Origin: Rhodobacteraceae bacterium bin131
GTDB taxonomy: Bacteria; Pseudomonadota; Alphaproteobacteria; Rhodobacterales; Rhodobacteraceae
DNA length: 64,000 nt
Assembly (NCBI GenBank): GCA_002239085.1
Contig: MPNP01000003.1
Coordinates: forward strand, 27,501 to 91,500
Direction of reading: 5' to 3'
Position 1 is the stretch's first letter, and each line of letters starts with the position of its first letter. The notes under the pieces were generated by a model. It did not search any database. It saw only the letters and a list, made by a program, of their open reading frames with translations, and had not been told where the DNA came from. This document shows, one piece after another, positions 1 through 9,881 of this stretch. The translations under genes were made by a program, and so were the position numbers.

Positions 1-1190
<1,190 letters not shown>

Positions 1191-1240
1191 GATCTAGTAA
1201 AAGCTGAGTACAATTTAACTTGGTAAGTGTTTTCATTTGG

Positions 1241-1355
1241 TTTGGTGGTCATAGCGCGAGTGAAACACCCGATCCCATTCCGAACTCTGTGGTTAAGCAC
1301 CGTTGCGCCGATGGTACTGCGTCTTAAGGCGTGGGAGAGTAGGTCGCTGCCAAAC
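1241..1355 (+). rRNA. rrf: 5S ribosomal RNA
   Basis: A 115-base 5S rRNA lies 50 bases after the 23S end. The ends pair (TTTGGTGGTC with the terminal GCTGCCAAAC region), and the conserved central block CCCGATCCCATTCCGAACTC is intact. The TGGGAGAGTAGG segment near the 3' end is also typical. It is presumably cotranscribed with the 23S and the downstream tRNA. Boundaries are good to a base or two. Confidence 0.96.
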
Positions 1356-1419
1356 TTAATGAAAACATGTTTGCAGTATTCCTGCTTCACACGAAAATGA
1401 TCGGACACAAAGTAACTAG

Positions 1420-1629
<210 letters not shown>

Positions 1630-1661
1630 TTTTTATCAAATTCTTTAGCGGTTGATATGGC

Positions 1662-2062
1662 TTGATGCAGGTCAATCTTGCGTTGTTCCGCGGACTGGAA
1701 CCGCTGCTCTATGGTCGCCGCCGTTCCACTCTCAATTCCCGTCTGAGTCGTAGTCGCAATCGCACGTTTCCCTCAGCCCGTGCCATCCATGATTGGCTGT
1801 CCCGATGTCATGACGCCGCGGCAGCCCAGGTCCGAATCAAGGGCGAGGCCTCTATTTCACCACGGGCACCGGTATGACAAAACTTACACTACATCACACG
1901 GTATTGGTCCAACAGCAGATTGCCGCCCACGGTGTGACGCATCTGACCATTGATATCGATGCGACCATTATACCATCGGGTCAGAAAGAGTGCCTTTCCA
2001 CCTACCGTGCGGCAACGGGTCAGGTCCCCTATGTGAAGGGCTTTCAAACCCTGATGGGCTAG
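1662..2062 (+). mobile_element. IS1380-family transposase remnant (frameshifted, truncated)
   Basis: Two adjacent frames (1662-1877 and 1874-2062) encode consecutive parts of one transposase. The first ends with FPSARAIHDWLSRCHD, the second carries LTIDIDATIIPSGQKE and TYRAATGQVPYVKGF, which match the start of the DDE domain of IS1380-type transposases (first catalytic Asp in the DIDAT context). A frameshift near 1870 separates them and the C-terminal two thirds of the protein, with the remaining catalytic residues, is missing. The piece is visibly more GC-rich than its neighbours. It is therefore a dead fragment. No terminal inverted repeats were found. Confidence 0.8.
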
Positions 2063-2208
2063 CATTGAAGCTGGAAGTATTCAGAATGATCTTTCTTTTA
2101 AGGACAGATTATCATTTTTTGACAAGGCGTTAAGGGAACCATATAACTTTGATGATTTTGACCTCGTTTTTTTCCGAGAGGGGTACACGTTCGCCAGAGC
2201 TGGGGTAT

Positions 2209-3723
2209 TCAGTGTGCAAACATTCCTTGGAATTGTTTGCGTAGGATATTTTTTTGAACCTTGCCCATAGTATTACGAGGCAGTTCTTCGAGAATAAGCA
2301 GCTTGCGGGGATGCTTGAACCGAGCCAGAGAATGGCGAACGGTCTCCATTATCGCATCGGTATCCGGTGTGACACCGTTCTCAGGGACGATCACCCCCAA
2401 CACGGTTTCTCCGAAATCAGGGTGGGGTACGCCAATCACCGCGCTTTCGAGAACATCAGGCTGACCGTCTAGAATGAGCTCAATTTCCTTGGGGTAGATG
2501 TTGTAACCGCCTGAGATGATCAGGTCCTTATTGCGGCCAATAATTTGGATATAGCCATCTTCGTCAATTTTGCCCAAGTCTCCGGTGATGAAAAATCCAT
2601 CCTCGCGTAATTCAGCGGCGGTCTTCTTGGGCATTCCCCAGTAGCCTTTAAAAACATTTGGCCCGCGCACTTCTATTTGTCCCACCTGGCCGTTTGGAAC
2701 AGTTCCACCAGTGTCGGGATTGGTAATCTTGATCTCTATTCCAGGTAGCGGAAAGCCCACTGTCCTTGCGCGGCGTTCGCCCTCATAGGGGTTGGACGTA
2801 TTCATGTTGGTTTCGGTCATACCGTATCGCTCAAGAATCCGATGACCTGTGCGCTTCTCAAATTGAACATGGGTTTCGGACAGAAGCGGGGCCGAACCGG
2901 ATACGAATAGGCGCATGTGCGCGACGAGGTCTTTAGTGAAGCGCTCATCGTTCAAAAGGCGTGTGTAGAAGGTCGGAACCCCCATCATGGTGGTTGCTTC
3001 TGACACCTGGCTAACGATCTGGTCTAGGTCAAACCTAGGCATAAAAATCATGCTGCTACCTGCTACGAGTGTAACATTGATGGCCACAAACAGCCCGTGT
3101 GTGTGGAAAATTGGTAAGGCATGCAAGAGGATATCTTTTGACGTAAAACGCCATTCCTTGGCCAAGGTCTGAGCATTCGAAAGTAGATTGTTTTGTGTCA
3201 ACATGGCACCCTTGGAACGACCGGTCGTTCCAGAGGTGTAGAGGAGGGCTGCCAAATCATTGCCCTGACGGTCGACGGTGGCAAAGCTCATAGGCATTAG
3301 CGCTGCCAGAGCCATCAAGGTTCCGCCGCCATCGGCATCTAGCGTTTCGATCTCAACGTTGAACTTCTTAGCCAAATCACCCAGCTTTTCTTTGCTTTTA
3401 CTGCCGCAAACGATTAGTGATGCACCGCTGTTTTCAATGAAATAGCTGAGTTCATCAACCGTGTAGGCCGTATTAAGGGGTAGAAAGATTAACCCAGCCT
3501 GTGCACAAGCCGCATAGAGCATCAGCGATTCCGGGGATTTTTCGACCTGGACGGCAACGCGATCGCCGGGCCGCAACCCAATCTGAGTCATCACATTGGC
3601 AATCTGTGCGCTTGTTGCAAGGAAGTCCATGTGAGTAATTACTTGACCATCAAGCAGACGCAAAAATGGCGTAGTTTTTCTAGCATGAATACCGAAGAGA
3701 GCATCGTAAAGAGGATTAGTCAT
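2209..3723 (-). CDS. matB: malonyl-CoA synthetase MatB
   Basis: Activates malonate to malonyl-CoA using ATP and CoA, the cytoplasmic first step of malonate use. The 504-residue protein is an ANL-superfamily adenylate-forming enzyme of the usual MatB length. Visible motifs are the phosphate-binding loop YTSGTTGRSKG (about residues 162-172), the RYGMTETNMN segment near 300, the hinge region around GRNKDLIISGGYNIYP and the C-terminal catalytic lysine motif PRNTMGKVQKN. The ATG at 3723 overlaps the end of matA by 8 bases, so translation is probably coupled. It is the last gene of the matPQMAB operon. The operon context supports malonate rather than another short acid as substrate. Confidence 0.93.
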   Translation of the reverse strand: MTNPLYDALFGIHARKTTPFLRLLDGQVITHMDFLATSAQIANVMTQIGLRPGDRVAVQVEKSPESLMLYAACAQAGLIFLPLNTAYTVDELSYFIENSGASLIVCGSKSKEKLGDLAKKFNVEIETLDADGGGTLMALAALMPMSFATVDRQGNDLAALLYTSGTTGRSKGAMLTQNNLLSNAQTLAKEWRFTSKDILLHALPIFHTHGLFVAINVTLVAGSSMIFMPRFDLDQIVSQVSEATTMMGVPTFYTRLLNDERFTKDLVAHMRLFVSGSAPLLSETHVQFEKRTGHRILERYGMTETNMNTSNPYEGERRARTVGFPLPGIEIKITNPDTGGTVPNGQVGQIEVRGPNVFKGYWGMPKKTAAELREDGFFITGDLGKIDEDGYIQIIGRNKDLIISGGYNIYPKEIELILDGQPDVLESAVIGVPHPDFGETVLGVIVPENGVTPDTDAIMETVRHSLARFKHPRKLLILEELPRNTMGKVQKNILRKQFQGMFAH

Positions 3724-4981
3724 GAGTTTTCTTAGCTACAAAAAGTGTAATAGGTTTGGCCAATGTCCGAACTTCGGACGAAGCAACAACTTCGCGTGTG
3801 TTGGCGAAATTTTCATGGTTCTGTATGGTCTGTGGTAGGTCGTAAAGATAGCTTGCCATGGTACCGCCTGACTGGGATCGACCTTTTTCTGAAAGGTCGG
3901 CATCGGCATGTACGGCGTGAACAGTGGCTCCATTGCCAAGGTGGAACCGTGCCACCGGGTCAAAGGGAAGCCCACTACGGGATTTCGCGTTTAGTAGGTA
4001 ATGCGCAGCCAATGCCTTCATATTATCAGGTTCATCCGTGTTCCAGGTCAATCCCACCTGCTTTAGCCATTTTGTCAAACTGGGTATGGGTGACAGAGTG
4101 ACAAAGATATCCAGCCCAGATAGCTCTGCTGACAAATCTGCGGTGACCTGTTTGATTAAAGAGTTTCCAAACGAAATACCAGCGAGCCCAGCTTGGCAGT
4201 TAGAAATTGAATAGAACACTGCGGTATTCGCCTCGTCAGCAGATATTGTATTGCGATCTTCAGCCAATAGTGCCTGTACTGATCTGGGGATGCCCTTGGT
4301 CAGGGCAACCTCGACAAAGATCAGCGGTTCATCTGGCATTGACGGATGGAAGAACGCAAAACAGCGGCGATCCGTTGGTTCCAACCTGCGGCGCAGATCA
4401 TCCCAACTGTCGATGGCGTGTACTGCTTCGTAGGCAATGATCTTTTCCAAGATGTGCGCAGGGCTTTCCCAGCTGATCGGACGCAAGACAAGAAAACCGT
4501 GATTAAACCAAGAGGTAAAGAGGTGGCGGAAATCTAGGTCAAGTGCCTGAAGCTCCGAATACTTGCCACCTAACCTCAGTAAGTCGGCTCGCATCTTAAC
4601 CAGATATTTTGTAGCATTCGGCACGCTATTCAAACGACGGATCAGTTCTTGCCGTGCGGGCTCTGCAGCGACAACGAAGGCATGATAACTGACTTTGGAT
4701 GGTTTTCGTTCGTATTCTTCAAGTGCTGTGCGTACAGCTTCCGGATCAATGTTCATGCTAGAGGCGATGTAATGGAAAAACTCATACTTTTCCGAATCAC
4801 CTAGTTCGGCAAACCTAGTCAGAATCTCTTGAGCCAACATAAGCCCTGAAACCTCTCCCATCGATCCGACTAACGCGGTGGTTATTTCGGTCAGCGAACG
4901 ATCACCCTCAACCATCTCCGGTGTTTCGCGGCGATAACGCCGCTCGAACACCGTGGAAAGAAGATCGGCAAGCAAGCTCAT
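3716..4981 (-). CDS. matA: malonyl-CoA decarboxylase MatA
   Basis: Decarboxylates malonyl-CoA to acetyl-CoA and CO2. With the start at ATG 4981, which overlaps the matM stop as ATGA, the protein has 421 residues; the longer ORF-track start would extend into matM and is not needed. The N-terminal helical domain is followed by a GNAT-like catalytic domain carrying FYSISNCQAGLAGISFG and RFHLGNGATVHAVHADA, which match the Ser and His active-site regions of known malonyl-CoA decarboxylases. Together with matB it turns imported malonate into acetyl-CoA with one ATP spent. Tight overlaps on both sides place it inside the operon. Confidence 0.92.
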   Translation of the reverse strand: MSLLADLLSTVFERRYRRETPEMVEGDRSLTEITTALVGSMGEVSGLMLAQEILTRFAELGDSEKYEFFHYIASSMNIDPEAVRTALEEYERKPSKVSYHAFVVAAEPARQELIRRLNSVPNATKYLVKMRADLLRLGGKYSELQALDLDFRHLFTSWFNHGFLVLRPISWESPAHILEKIIAYEAVHAIDSWDDLRRRLEPTDRRCFAFFHPSMPDEPLIFVEVALTKGIPRSVQALLAEDRNTISADEANTAVFYSISNCQAGLAGISFGNSLIKQVTADLSAELSGLDIFVTLSPIPSLTKWLKQVGLTWNTDEPDNMKALAAHYLLNAKSRSGLPFDPVARFHLGNGATVHAVHADADLSEKGRSQSGGTMASYLYDLPQTIQNHENFANTREVVASSEVRTLAKPITLFVAKKTHD

Positions 4982-6294
4982 ACTGCAGCTCCCATGATTA
5001 CATTTGGCAGCCAAGTAGCGAGGTCTGGAAACAGACTAAGCAAGATAATCGCCAACACCATGCAAGCTACAAAAGGTAGCGAACCAGTGAGAATGGTCTT
5101 CAAAGAGATATCTGGCGCAATGCCGTTAATCACATAAAGATTCAAACCCACAGGAGGCGAGATGAGGCCGATTTCCATATTTATCGTTAGAATAACTGCA
5201 AACCAAATTGGATCAAACCCTGCGGTCGTTATTATCGGCAACAAGATGGGTGCAGCCATAAGAATTACAGCGACCGGTGGAAGAAAGAACCCAGCAATCA
5301 ATAGAAAGATGTTAATTGCAATCATCAATACCCAGCGATTTACTTCCAAAGTTCCTATCCATTCTGCTATTGATTGAGTTATGTAAAGGGAAGACAACAT
5401 GTAGGAGAACACGCCAGCCGCAGCGATAATGAAGAGAATCATCACGCTTTCCTTGGTACTGTCACGCAGGACAACCCAAATCGCACTAGGGTGCCAAAGC
5501 TTGTATATGATGATTGCAATCAACAAGCAAAGTAATGCACCTACAGCAGCAGTTTCCGAGGGGGTGGCGATTCCTCCATACATGGCATAAAGTACACCTA
5601 AAATGATTGCAAGGAAGGGTAAGACGCGTGGCAGAATTTCGAGCTTTTCTTTCCAAGTGTAACTGACTGATCCAAGGCGTTCCGCATCACCTGACCGCCA
5701 TGTCGAATAAAGCGACCAAGCCATGAATAACCCCACAAGTAATAGGCCAGGAATTACACCTGCCAAGAACAAACGACCAATCGATGTCTCGGTTGCAATT
5801 CCATAGACGATCATTGTTACAGATGGAGGTATTAGAATGCCCAAAGTCCCGCCAGCAGCAATGGATCCTGCTGCAACGGTATCTGGATAGCCACGTTTGC
5901 GCATCTCTGGAATGCCCATTTTTCCGATCGCGGCACAGGTTGCTGGTGATGATCCCGACATGGCCGAGAACAATGCGCAAGCCCCAAGATTTGAAACTAC
6001 GAGACCTCCAGGTACACGTGTGAGCCATCGTTCTAAAGCTTCATAAAGATCGGCTCCAGCCCGTGTTGAAGCAACTGAAGCTCCCATGATGATAAACATC
6101 GGAATCGAGAGAAGCGCAAAATTGTCGAGTTTACCGAACAATATCTCGGGCATCAGCTCCAGTGAGCGAGGTCCATCGAAGATTATAAGGAATACCCCAG
6201 ATACGATCAGCAAACCAATGGCCACGGACACACCAGAAAATAGTATAAGAATGGTGGCAATTGCCACGATCCCACTGAGCAAAATTGGGTCCAT
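4978..6294 (-). CDS. matM: TRAP transporter large membrane subunit (malonate), MatM/DctM
   Basis: Large 438-residue subunit of a tripartite ATP-independent periplasmic transporter in the inner membrane. It is almost wholly hydrophobic, with about a dozen predicted membrane segments, and carries typical DctM stretches such as MSGSSPATCAAIGKMGIPEM, GGTLGILIPPSV and LISPPVGLNLYVINGI. It uses an ion gradient to move substrate delivered by the binding protein. It overlaps matQ by one base (TAATG) and matA by four. The neighbouring malonate enzymes and the known rhizobial matPQMAB order argue for malonate as cargo; the substrate is an inference from context. Confidence 0.92.
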   Translation of the reverse strand: MDPILLSGIVAIATILILFSGVSVAIGLLIVSGVFLIIFDGPRSLELMPEILFGKLDNFALLSIPMFIIMGASVASTRAGADLYEALERWLTRVPGGLVVSNLGACALFSAMSGSSPATCAAIGKMGIPEMRKRGYPDTVAAGSIAAGGTLGILIPPSVTMIVYGIATETSIGRLFLAGVIPGLLLVGLFMAWSLYSTWRSGDAERLGSVSYTWKEKLEILPRVLPFLAIILGVLYAMYGGIATPSETAAVGALLCLLIAIIIYKLWHPSAIWVVLRDSTKESVMILFIIAAAGVFSYMLSSLYITQSIAEWIGTLEVNRWVLMIAINIFLLIAGFFLPPVAVILMAAPILLPIITTAGFDPIWFAVILTINMEIGLISPPVGLNLYVINGIAPDISLKTILTGSLPFVACMVLAIILLSLFPDLATWLPNVIMGAAV

Positions 6295-6842
6295 TAGTTG
6301 TCTTCCAGACCAAACGGTTTGTCCGCACCAATCAGAACGGCGATGAAATCAGCAATCAATTGCAATAGCAACAGGCCAAAGCCCACAGGGATGGTCAGAT
6401 AGGGAATCCACAGGCGAACGCCCCATATGGTATCCGACCGCCAGCCACGTTCCCAGGCGATATGCCAGTATTCGTAACCGTAAAACAGCATGACCGAGAC
6501 GATAGCGATCGATAGTACCGAGGTTAGGATAAACATAAAGAACCGACTGCGTGGTGACAGCAAGATGGGGATTAAATCAACATTGACATGCCCGCGCAGG
6601 CGCTGCACGTACGGCAATCCGATCAATGTTGCAGCAATGACAAGATAGATAACGGCTTCGGTTTGCCAAACGGTCGAACCGTTCAGGACAAAGCGTATAA
6701 AGATCATCTGGCATGTGATTGCGACCGCAGCGACAATCATTCCAGCAGAAATCCAGCCAGCCAAAGTTGAAAGTGCTGCAACAGCTCGCAAAAAAGGGTT
6801 GTTTCCGACACGAGAAACAAAGGAGGTAGTTTGATTAGACAT
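6294..6842 (-). CDS. matQ: TRAP transporter small membrane subunit (malonate), MatQ/DctQ
   Basis: Small 182-residue membrane subunit partnering MatM. Four hydrophobic segments are visible (about residues 25-50, 60-80, 100-120 and 150-170). The motif LIGLPYVQRLRGHVNVDLIP is characteristic of DctQ proteins. It starts at ATG 6842 after a 77-base gap behind matP that contains a strong hairpin, and joins matM by a one-base overlap. Likely needed for transporter assembly. The malonate assignment rests on the operon. Confidence 0.9.
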   Translation of the reverse strand: MSNQTTSFVSRVGNNPFLRAVAALSTLAGWISAGMIVAAVAITCQMIFIRFVLNGSTVWQTEAVIYLVIAATLIGLPYVQRLRGHVNVDLIPILLSPRSRFFMFILTSVLSIAIVSVMLFYGYEYWHIAWERGWRSDTIWGVRLWIPYLTIPVGFGLLLLQLIADFIAVLIGADKPFGLEDN

Positions 6843-6886
6843 CCTCAGATTCTTCTTTTTTAATTTTTAAGGTAAAGACGTTAAGG

Positions 6887-6916
6887 TTTTGGGGCCGGAT
6901 CATACCAGCCCCAAAA
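6887..6916 (-). terminator. intra-operon stem-loop after matP
   Basis: A perfect 9-bp inverted repeat (TTTTGGGGC / GCCCCAAAA) with a 12-base loop begins three bases after the matP stop. No T-run follows directly on the minus strand, so it looks like a stabilising or partially terminating hairpin that separates matP expression from matQM, not a full terminator. Confidence 0.7.
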
Positions 6917-6919
6917 CGG

Positions 6920-7906
6920 TCACTCAACAGCCAACGCCATATCAAGCAGAGCTTGTCCATCTTTGACTTCTTCGACAAACTTGGCGTAAGATGTTTCTGT
7001 CGCCAGCGCACGCCAAGCATCGAAATCTTCTGCACTCATTTCAGCTATCTCAACACCCGCTTTTCGGAAAACTTCCGCAGAGGCCGCATCTTGCTTCTTT
7101 GCTTCTTCCAGATAGTATGCTTGAGCCTTTTCAGCTGCGCTCAAAAGTGTTGCCTGCTGTTTTTCGTTCAGGCCATCAAACTTGCTCTTATTCATCAAAA
7201 GTGGCTGATACATAAACCACAGGGCTACATCACCTGCTGGGGTGTAGCAACTGACTTGCTCGTATATACGGTACGATACAAACGAAGAAGAAGATGTATT
7301 GGCAGCCTGCAGCACACCGGTCTGAATAGCATTATAGATTTCTGACGACGCCATTGAGGCAATCGATGCGCCAGCTCCTGCCAGCATTTGTTCAAAGGAT
7401 TTACCTGCAGCACGCGTCTGCAGACCCTGAACGTCTGCTGGGCTGGTGATGCATTTATCCTTACCAGCAAAACCACCTGCGAGATAGCCGTGAACAAGAA
7501 CCATAACATCATCTTCAGCCATTTTAACTTCAAGTGCGTCCATGAATGGTGAATTTGTCAAACGAGCAGCGTGATCGTGGTTTTTTACTAAGCCTGGCAT
7601 GAGGGTCAGGTTATATGCAGGTTGCTGACCGCCCGCATAAGATAGTGGCAAAACCGTCATATCAAGCTGGCCTCGGCTTAATGGTTTGTACTGCTCGCGC
7701 GGATTGAAAAGTGATTTTGAGCCAAATATTTTTATTTCGAGGTCAACATCTGCAGCAGCAACCTCATCCGCCATAACTTCCGCCACTTTATGACGAATAT
7801 CCTTATTGGACCACTGGTGCGATAAGCGTAGTTCTTCAGCGTTAGCCAATGTATTCGCAGATGCAAAAACCAACGTGGTAACGATAGTTTTGAGTAAAAA
7901 TTTCAT
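6920..7906 (-). CDS. matP: TRAP transporter solute-binding protein (malonate), MatP/DctP
   Basis: Periplasmic binding protein of 328 residues that captures substrate for MatQM. A Sec signal peptide (charged MKFLLK start, hydrophobic core, ANA-EE cleavage region near residue 23) precedes a DctP-type fold with LRLSHQWSNKD, YKPLSRGQLDMTVLPLSYAGG and the ligand-pocket region GLQTRAAGKSFEQML. A clear AGGAGAG ribosome site lies just before ATG 7906. It is the first gene of the operon and is transcribed divergently from matR across a region holding the candidate operator. A strong hairpin follows its stop. Confidence 0.92.
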   Translation of the reverse strand: MKFLLKTIVTTLVFASANTLANAEELRLSHQWSNKDIRHKVAEVMADEVAAADVDLEIKIFGSKSLFNPREQYKPLSRGQLDMTVLPLSYAGGQQPAYNLTLMPGLVKNHDHAARLTNSPFMDALEVKMAEDDVMVLVHGYLAGGFAGKDKCITSPADVQGLQTRAAGKSFEQMLAGAGASIASMASSEIYNAIQTGVLQAANTSSSSFVSYRIYEQVSCYTPAGDVALWFMYQPLLMNKSKFDGLNEKQQATLLSAAEKAQAYYLEEAKKQDAASAEVFRKAGVEIAEMSAEDFDAWRALATETSYAKFVEEVKDGQALLDMALAVE

Positions 7907-7929
7907 GATTCTCTCCTATGATAGATTGT

Positions 7930-8017
7930 CTAGAATATTCTAGGTTTTATTAGTCATAGATTAATATGCACACTAAGTCAAGTATTTTGTATACAAGAAT
8001 AAATCTCTTGAATATTC
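7930..8017. promoter_or_regulatory. matP/matR divergent control region with candidate MatR operators
   Basis: Three palindromes lie between the divergent genes. TTGTATACAA (7987-7996) is a perfect 10-bp palindrome and closely matches the TCTTGTA/TACACGA type operator described for the rhizobial malonate regulator MatR and the general FadR-subfamily GntR consensus. CTAGAATATTCTAG (7930-7943) is a perfect 14-bp palindrome nearer matP, and its core GAATATTC recurs at 8010-8017 just before matR. The first site is the best MatR candidate; the GAATATTC pair could bind the same or a second regulator. Confidence 0.6.
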
Positions 8018-8043
8018 CTTAAAAAGATGATAAGGCTAAACCT

Positions 8044-8700
8044 ATGAATAAGAACCAAGCTGATATCATTGCTGAACGTCTTCAAGAAGAAATTTTTAAC
8101 GGTAAAATTGCTAATGGGGACCGTCTTGACGAGGTTAGCCTTGCTAAGAAATATGGCGTTTCCAGAACTCCGCTAAGAGAAGCCTTACGAAAGATTGCTC
8201 ACTCTGGATTGGCGGAATTAATTCCACGGCGCGGTACCTTTGTTCGGCAGCCTAGTCTGGCTGAACTCATAGAAATGTTTGAAGTTATGGCAGAGATTGA
8301 AGCTGTGTGTGGACGTTTGGCCGCAAAGCGTATCTCTGACGAAGCTTTGGCAGAGCTGCATGATGCAAATGAAAAGTGCCAGAAAGCCGTTGAGGCACAG
8401 GATCCTGATTCTTATTATACCGAGAACGCGCGATTTCACAGAATTATCTATGAAGAATCAGGTAACAAATTTCTGGCAATTGAAGCAGGAAATTTACATA
8501 AACGCCTTCAACCATTCAGGCGCCATCAACTGAGATTGAGAGGCCGTATGGCACAATCCTTGAGTGAGCACAAAGCAGTCTTGGAAACCCTGGAAAGAGG
8601 CGATTCAGAGGCTACAGCTAACGCTCTGCGAGGCCATGTCGCAATCCAAGGAGAAAAATTCCATAGCTTAGTAGCTATGTTTAGGAATGCAGCTGAATAA
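8044..8700 (+). CDS. matR: GntR/FCD-family malonate regulator MatR
   Basis: A 218-residue transcription factor of the FadR subfamily. The N-terminal winged helix (residues 1-70) contains the recognition segment VSRTPLREALRKIA and the wing LIPRRGTFVRQP; the C-terminal FCD helical domain has a metal/ligand-binding pattern with ENARFHRIIYEES and late His residues (SEHKAVL, ALRGHVAI). It lies divergent to the matPQMAB operon, as malonate-responsive MatR does in rhizobia. Probably senses malonate or malonyl-CoA and acts at the TTGTATACAA site. The start is ATG 8044. Ligand identity is an inference from context. Confidence 0.87.
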   Translation: MNKNQADIIAERLQEEIFNGKIANGDRLDEVSLAKKYGVSRTPLREALRKIAHSGLAELIPRRGTFVRQPSLAELIEMFEVMAEIEAVCGRLAAKRISDEALAELHDANEKCQKAVEAQDPDSYYTENARFHRIIYEESGNKFLAIEAGNLHKRLQPFRRHQLRLRGRMAQSLSEHKAVLETLERGDSEATANALRGHVAIQGEKFHSLVAMFRNAAE

Positions 8701-9042
8701 AGCGGTACTGTCGGTGAACAGGCAAGATACAGAAATTTACCCGTACCATTAGAATATACGACCAATGAAAATCAATTAAAACGCTTGTTAAATGAAATTG
8801 ATGCACTCGAAAAAAACATTTCATCTGAACGTTTAGAACATTCTAATCATCAGAGGAAAATAGATAGCATAGAGATGCGATTAAAATATTAAATTAAGAA
8901 ACGTGTTTGGGAGGAAAAGTTTCTTTTATACGGCGAAGAAACTTTTGATAGGCTTTTATGGCTTTTTGATAAGCTCGGAGTTTTGTTAAGTAAATGCTCT
9001 TCAATAAGAAAATCATTAACATCTTTTGATGATGAGAAATGA
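8701..9042 (+). pseudogene. decayed reading frame downstream of matR
   Basis: Directly after the matR stop, frame 1 stays open for 63 codons to TAA 8890, then for another 49 codons to TGA 9040, with no good start codon. The translation looks protein-like rather than random (NQLKRLLNEIDALEKN, a likely coiled coil; then ETFDRLLWLFDKLG). I do not recognise a family. The simplest reading is the tail of a gene that has lost its start and gained a stop. No ribosome site is visible. Confidence 0.35.
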
Positions 9043-9064
9043 TCTAATGTATAAATTGAACCTG

Positions 9065-9092
9065 CAAAGTAAGTTTAGTCTTGAATCGTACC
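9065..9092 (+). repeat. left copy of 28-bp direct repeat flanking mazEF
   Basis: CAAAGTAAGTTTAGTCTTGA and the following bases recur at 9796-9823 with three mismatches over 28 positions. The two copies bracket the mazEF module and its promoter. Origin unknown; could be a target or ancestral duplication. Confidence 0.6.
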
Positions 9093-9158
9093 ATCATCCC
9101 TGCCAGTGTCGACTAAAAATATTATTCTATAAAAATCAATAAATTCGCTCGCATCAAT

Positions 9159-9485
9159 TTACTCGTTGAATATTTCAGTTAAAGCTGTGAGAACTTTGCT
9201 ACTTGTATTTGAATTAATGCTACCAAGTTTTTTGTATAAACGCATTTTGTTGACAGCACGAATTTGATCAAGAACAATCTCACCCTTTTTTCCTTGAAAA
9301 GTTGTTTGAATACGTGTTGGATAGTTTCGTATCGTTGATGTCATTGGAGCAGTAATAACTGTATTTAAAGCATTGTTCATTTCATCAGGAGAAATAATAA
9401 GGCATGGACGGGATTTCTTAATTTCTGCTCCCTTTGTTGGGTCAAGAGAAACAAGATAAACTTCAAAACGATTTACCATGTCCAT
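9159..9485 (-). CDS. mazF: MazF/PemK-family toxin (endoribonuclease)
   Basis: Predicted sequence-specific mRNA interferase of 108 residues, a normal MazF length. The N-terminal NRFEVYLVSLDPTKGAEIKKSRPCLIISPDEMN shows the conserved beta strand and the K-x-RP-x-L motif with the catalytic Arg; TAPMTST and GEIVLDQIRAVNK supply the conserved Thr and the QIR segment. It overlaps the upstream antitoxin gene by 13 bases, the usual antitoxin-first layout. The start could be M1 or M3 (both near 9485). Appears intact. Confidence 0.9.
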   Translation of the reverse strand: MDMVNRFEVYLVSLDPTKGAEIKKSRPCLIISPDEMNNALNTVITAPMTSTIRNYPTRIQTTFQGKKGEIVLDQIRAVNKMRLYKKLGSINSNTSSKVLTALTEIFNE

Positions 9486-9721
9486 TCATCTTCATCAAAA
9501 TTGTTTGATATGCCATCATCTATAAGAATTTCGTCATTATTTATTTGAGCATTACTAAAAGCTTCTGTCCACCCAATACGTGCTTGGTCAGGTTTTGATA
9601 TGATTAAGCGATTGTCTTTCATATCAATATCTACTATATTGCCAAGGTTACATTCTTTGAGATAATGGGAAGGAATAATAATTCCTTTAGAATTACCTAT
9701 TTTAGTTAAAGATATTTTCAT
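9473..9721 (-). CDS. mazE: MazE/AbrB-type antitoxin
   Basis: An 82-residue partner of the adjacent toxin. The N-terminal half is a swapped-hairpin AbrB DNA-binding fold (KISLTKIGNSKGIIIPSHYL, VDIDMKDNRLIISKP), and the acidic C-terminal tail (DDGISNNFDEDEWTW) is the type that wraps MazF. It should also repress its own operon. ATG 9721 has a GGAG ribosome site eight bases upstream, and a large palindrome lies immediately before it. Confidence 0.88.
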   Translation of the reverse strand: MKISLTKIGNSKGIIIPSHYLKECNLGNIVDIDMKDNRLIISKPDQARIGWTEAFSNAQINNDEILIDDGISNNFDEDEWTW

Positions 9722-9741
9722 TGTATATACTCCATAGTGTA

Positions 9742-9775
9742 ATTACAAAGTTATAACATTGTAATAAAAAGTCAA
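9742..9775 (-). promoter_or_regulatory. mazEF promoter/operator
   Basis: A 24-bp imperfect palindrome (22 of 24 positions symmetric, arms ATTACAA/TTGTAAT around a GTTATAAC core, 9742-9765) overlaps a likely promoter whose -35 box TTGACT (9770-9775, minus strand) lies next to it and whose -10 would fall in the TATAAC core region. This layout fits autorepression by MazE-MazF. Promoter spacing is not ideal, so the -10 is tentative. Confidence 0.55.
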
Positions 9776-9795
9776 GCAACTTCTTTCAAGTCCCA

Positions 9796-9823
9796 CAAAG
9801 TAAGTTTGGTCTTGAATTGTGCC
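9796..9823 (+). repeat. right copy of direct repeat flanking mazEF
   Basis: Second copy of the 28-bp repeat at 9065-9092. It runs straight into TGCCCCCGCACCA, which resembles the 3' end of the window's tRNA-fMet (TGCCCCCGCAACCA), so the right end of a tRNA-targeted element may lie here. Confidence 0.5.
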
Positions 9824-9881
9824 CCCGCACCAATAATTCGGAACTATTTAATCGCTAGGTGATAAGTTCGTTTCTCTAATG

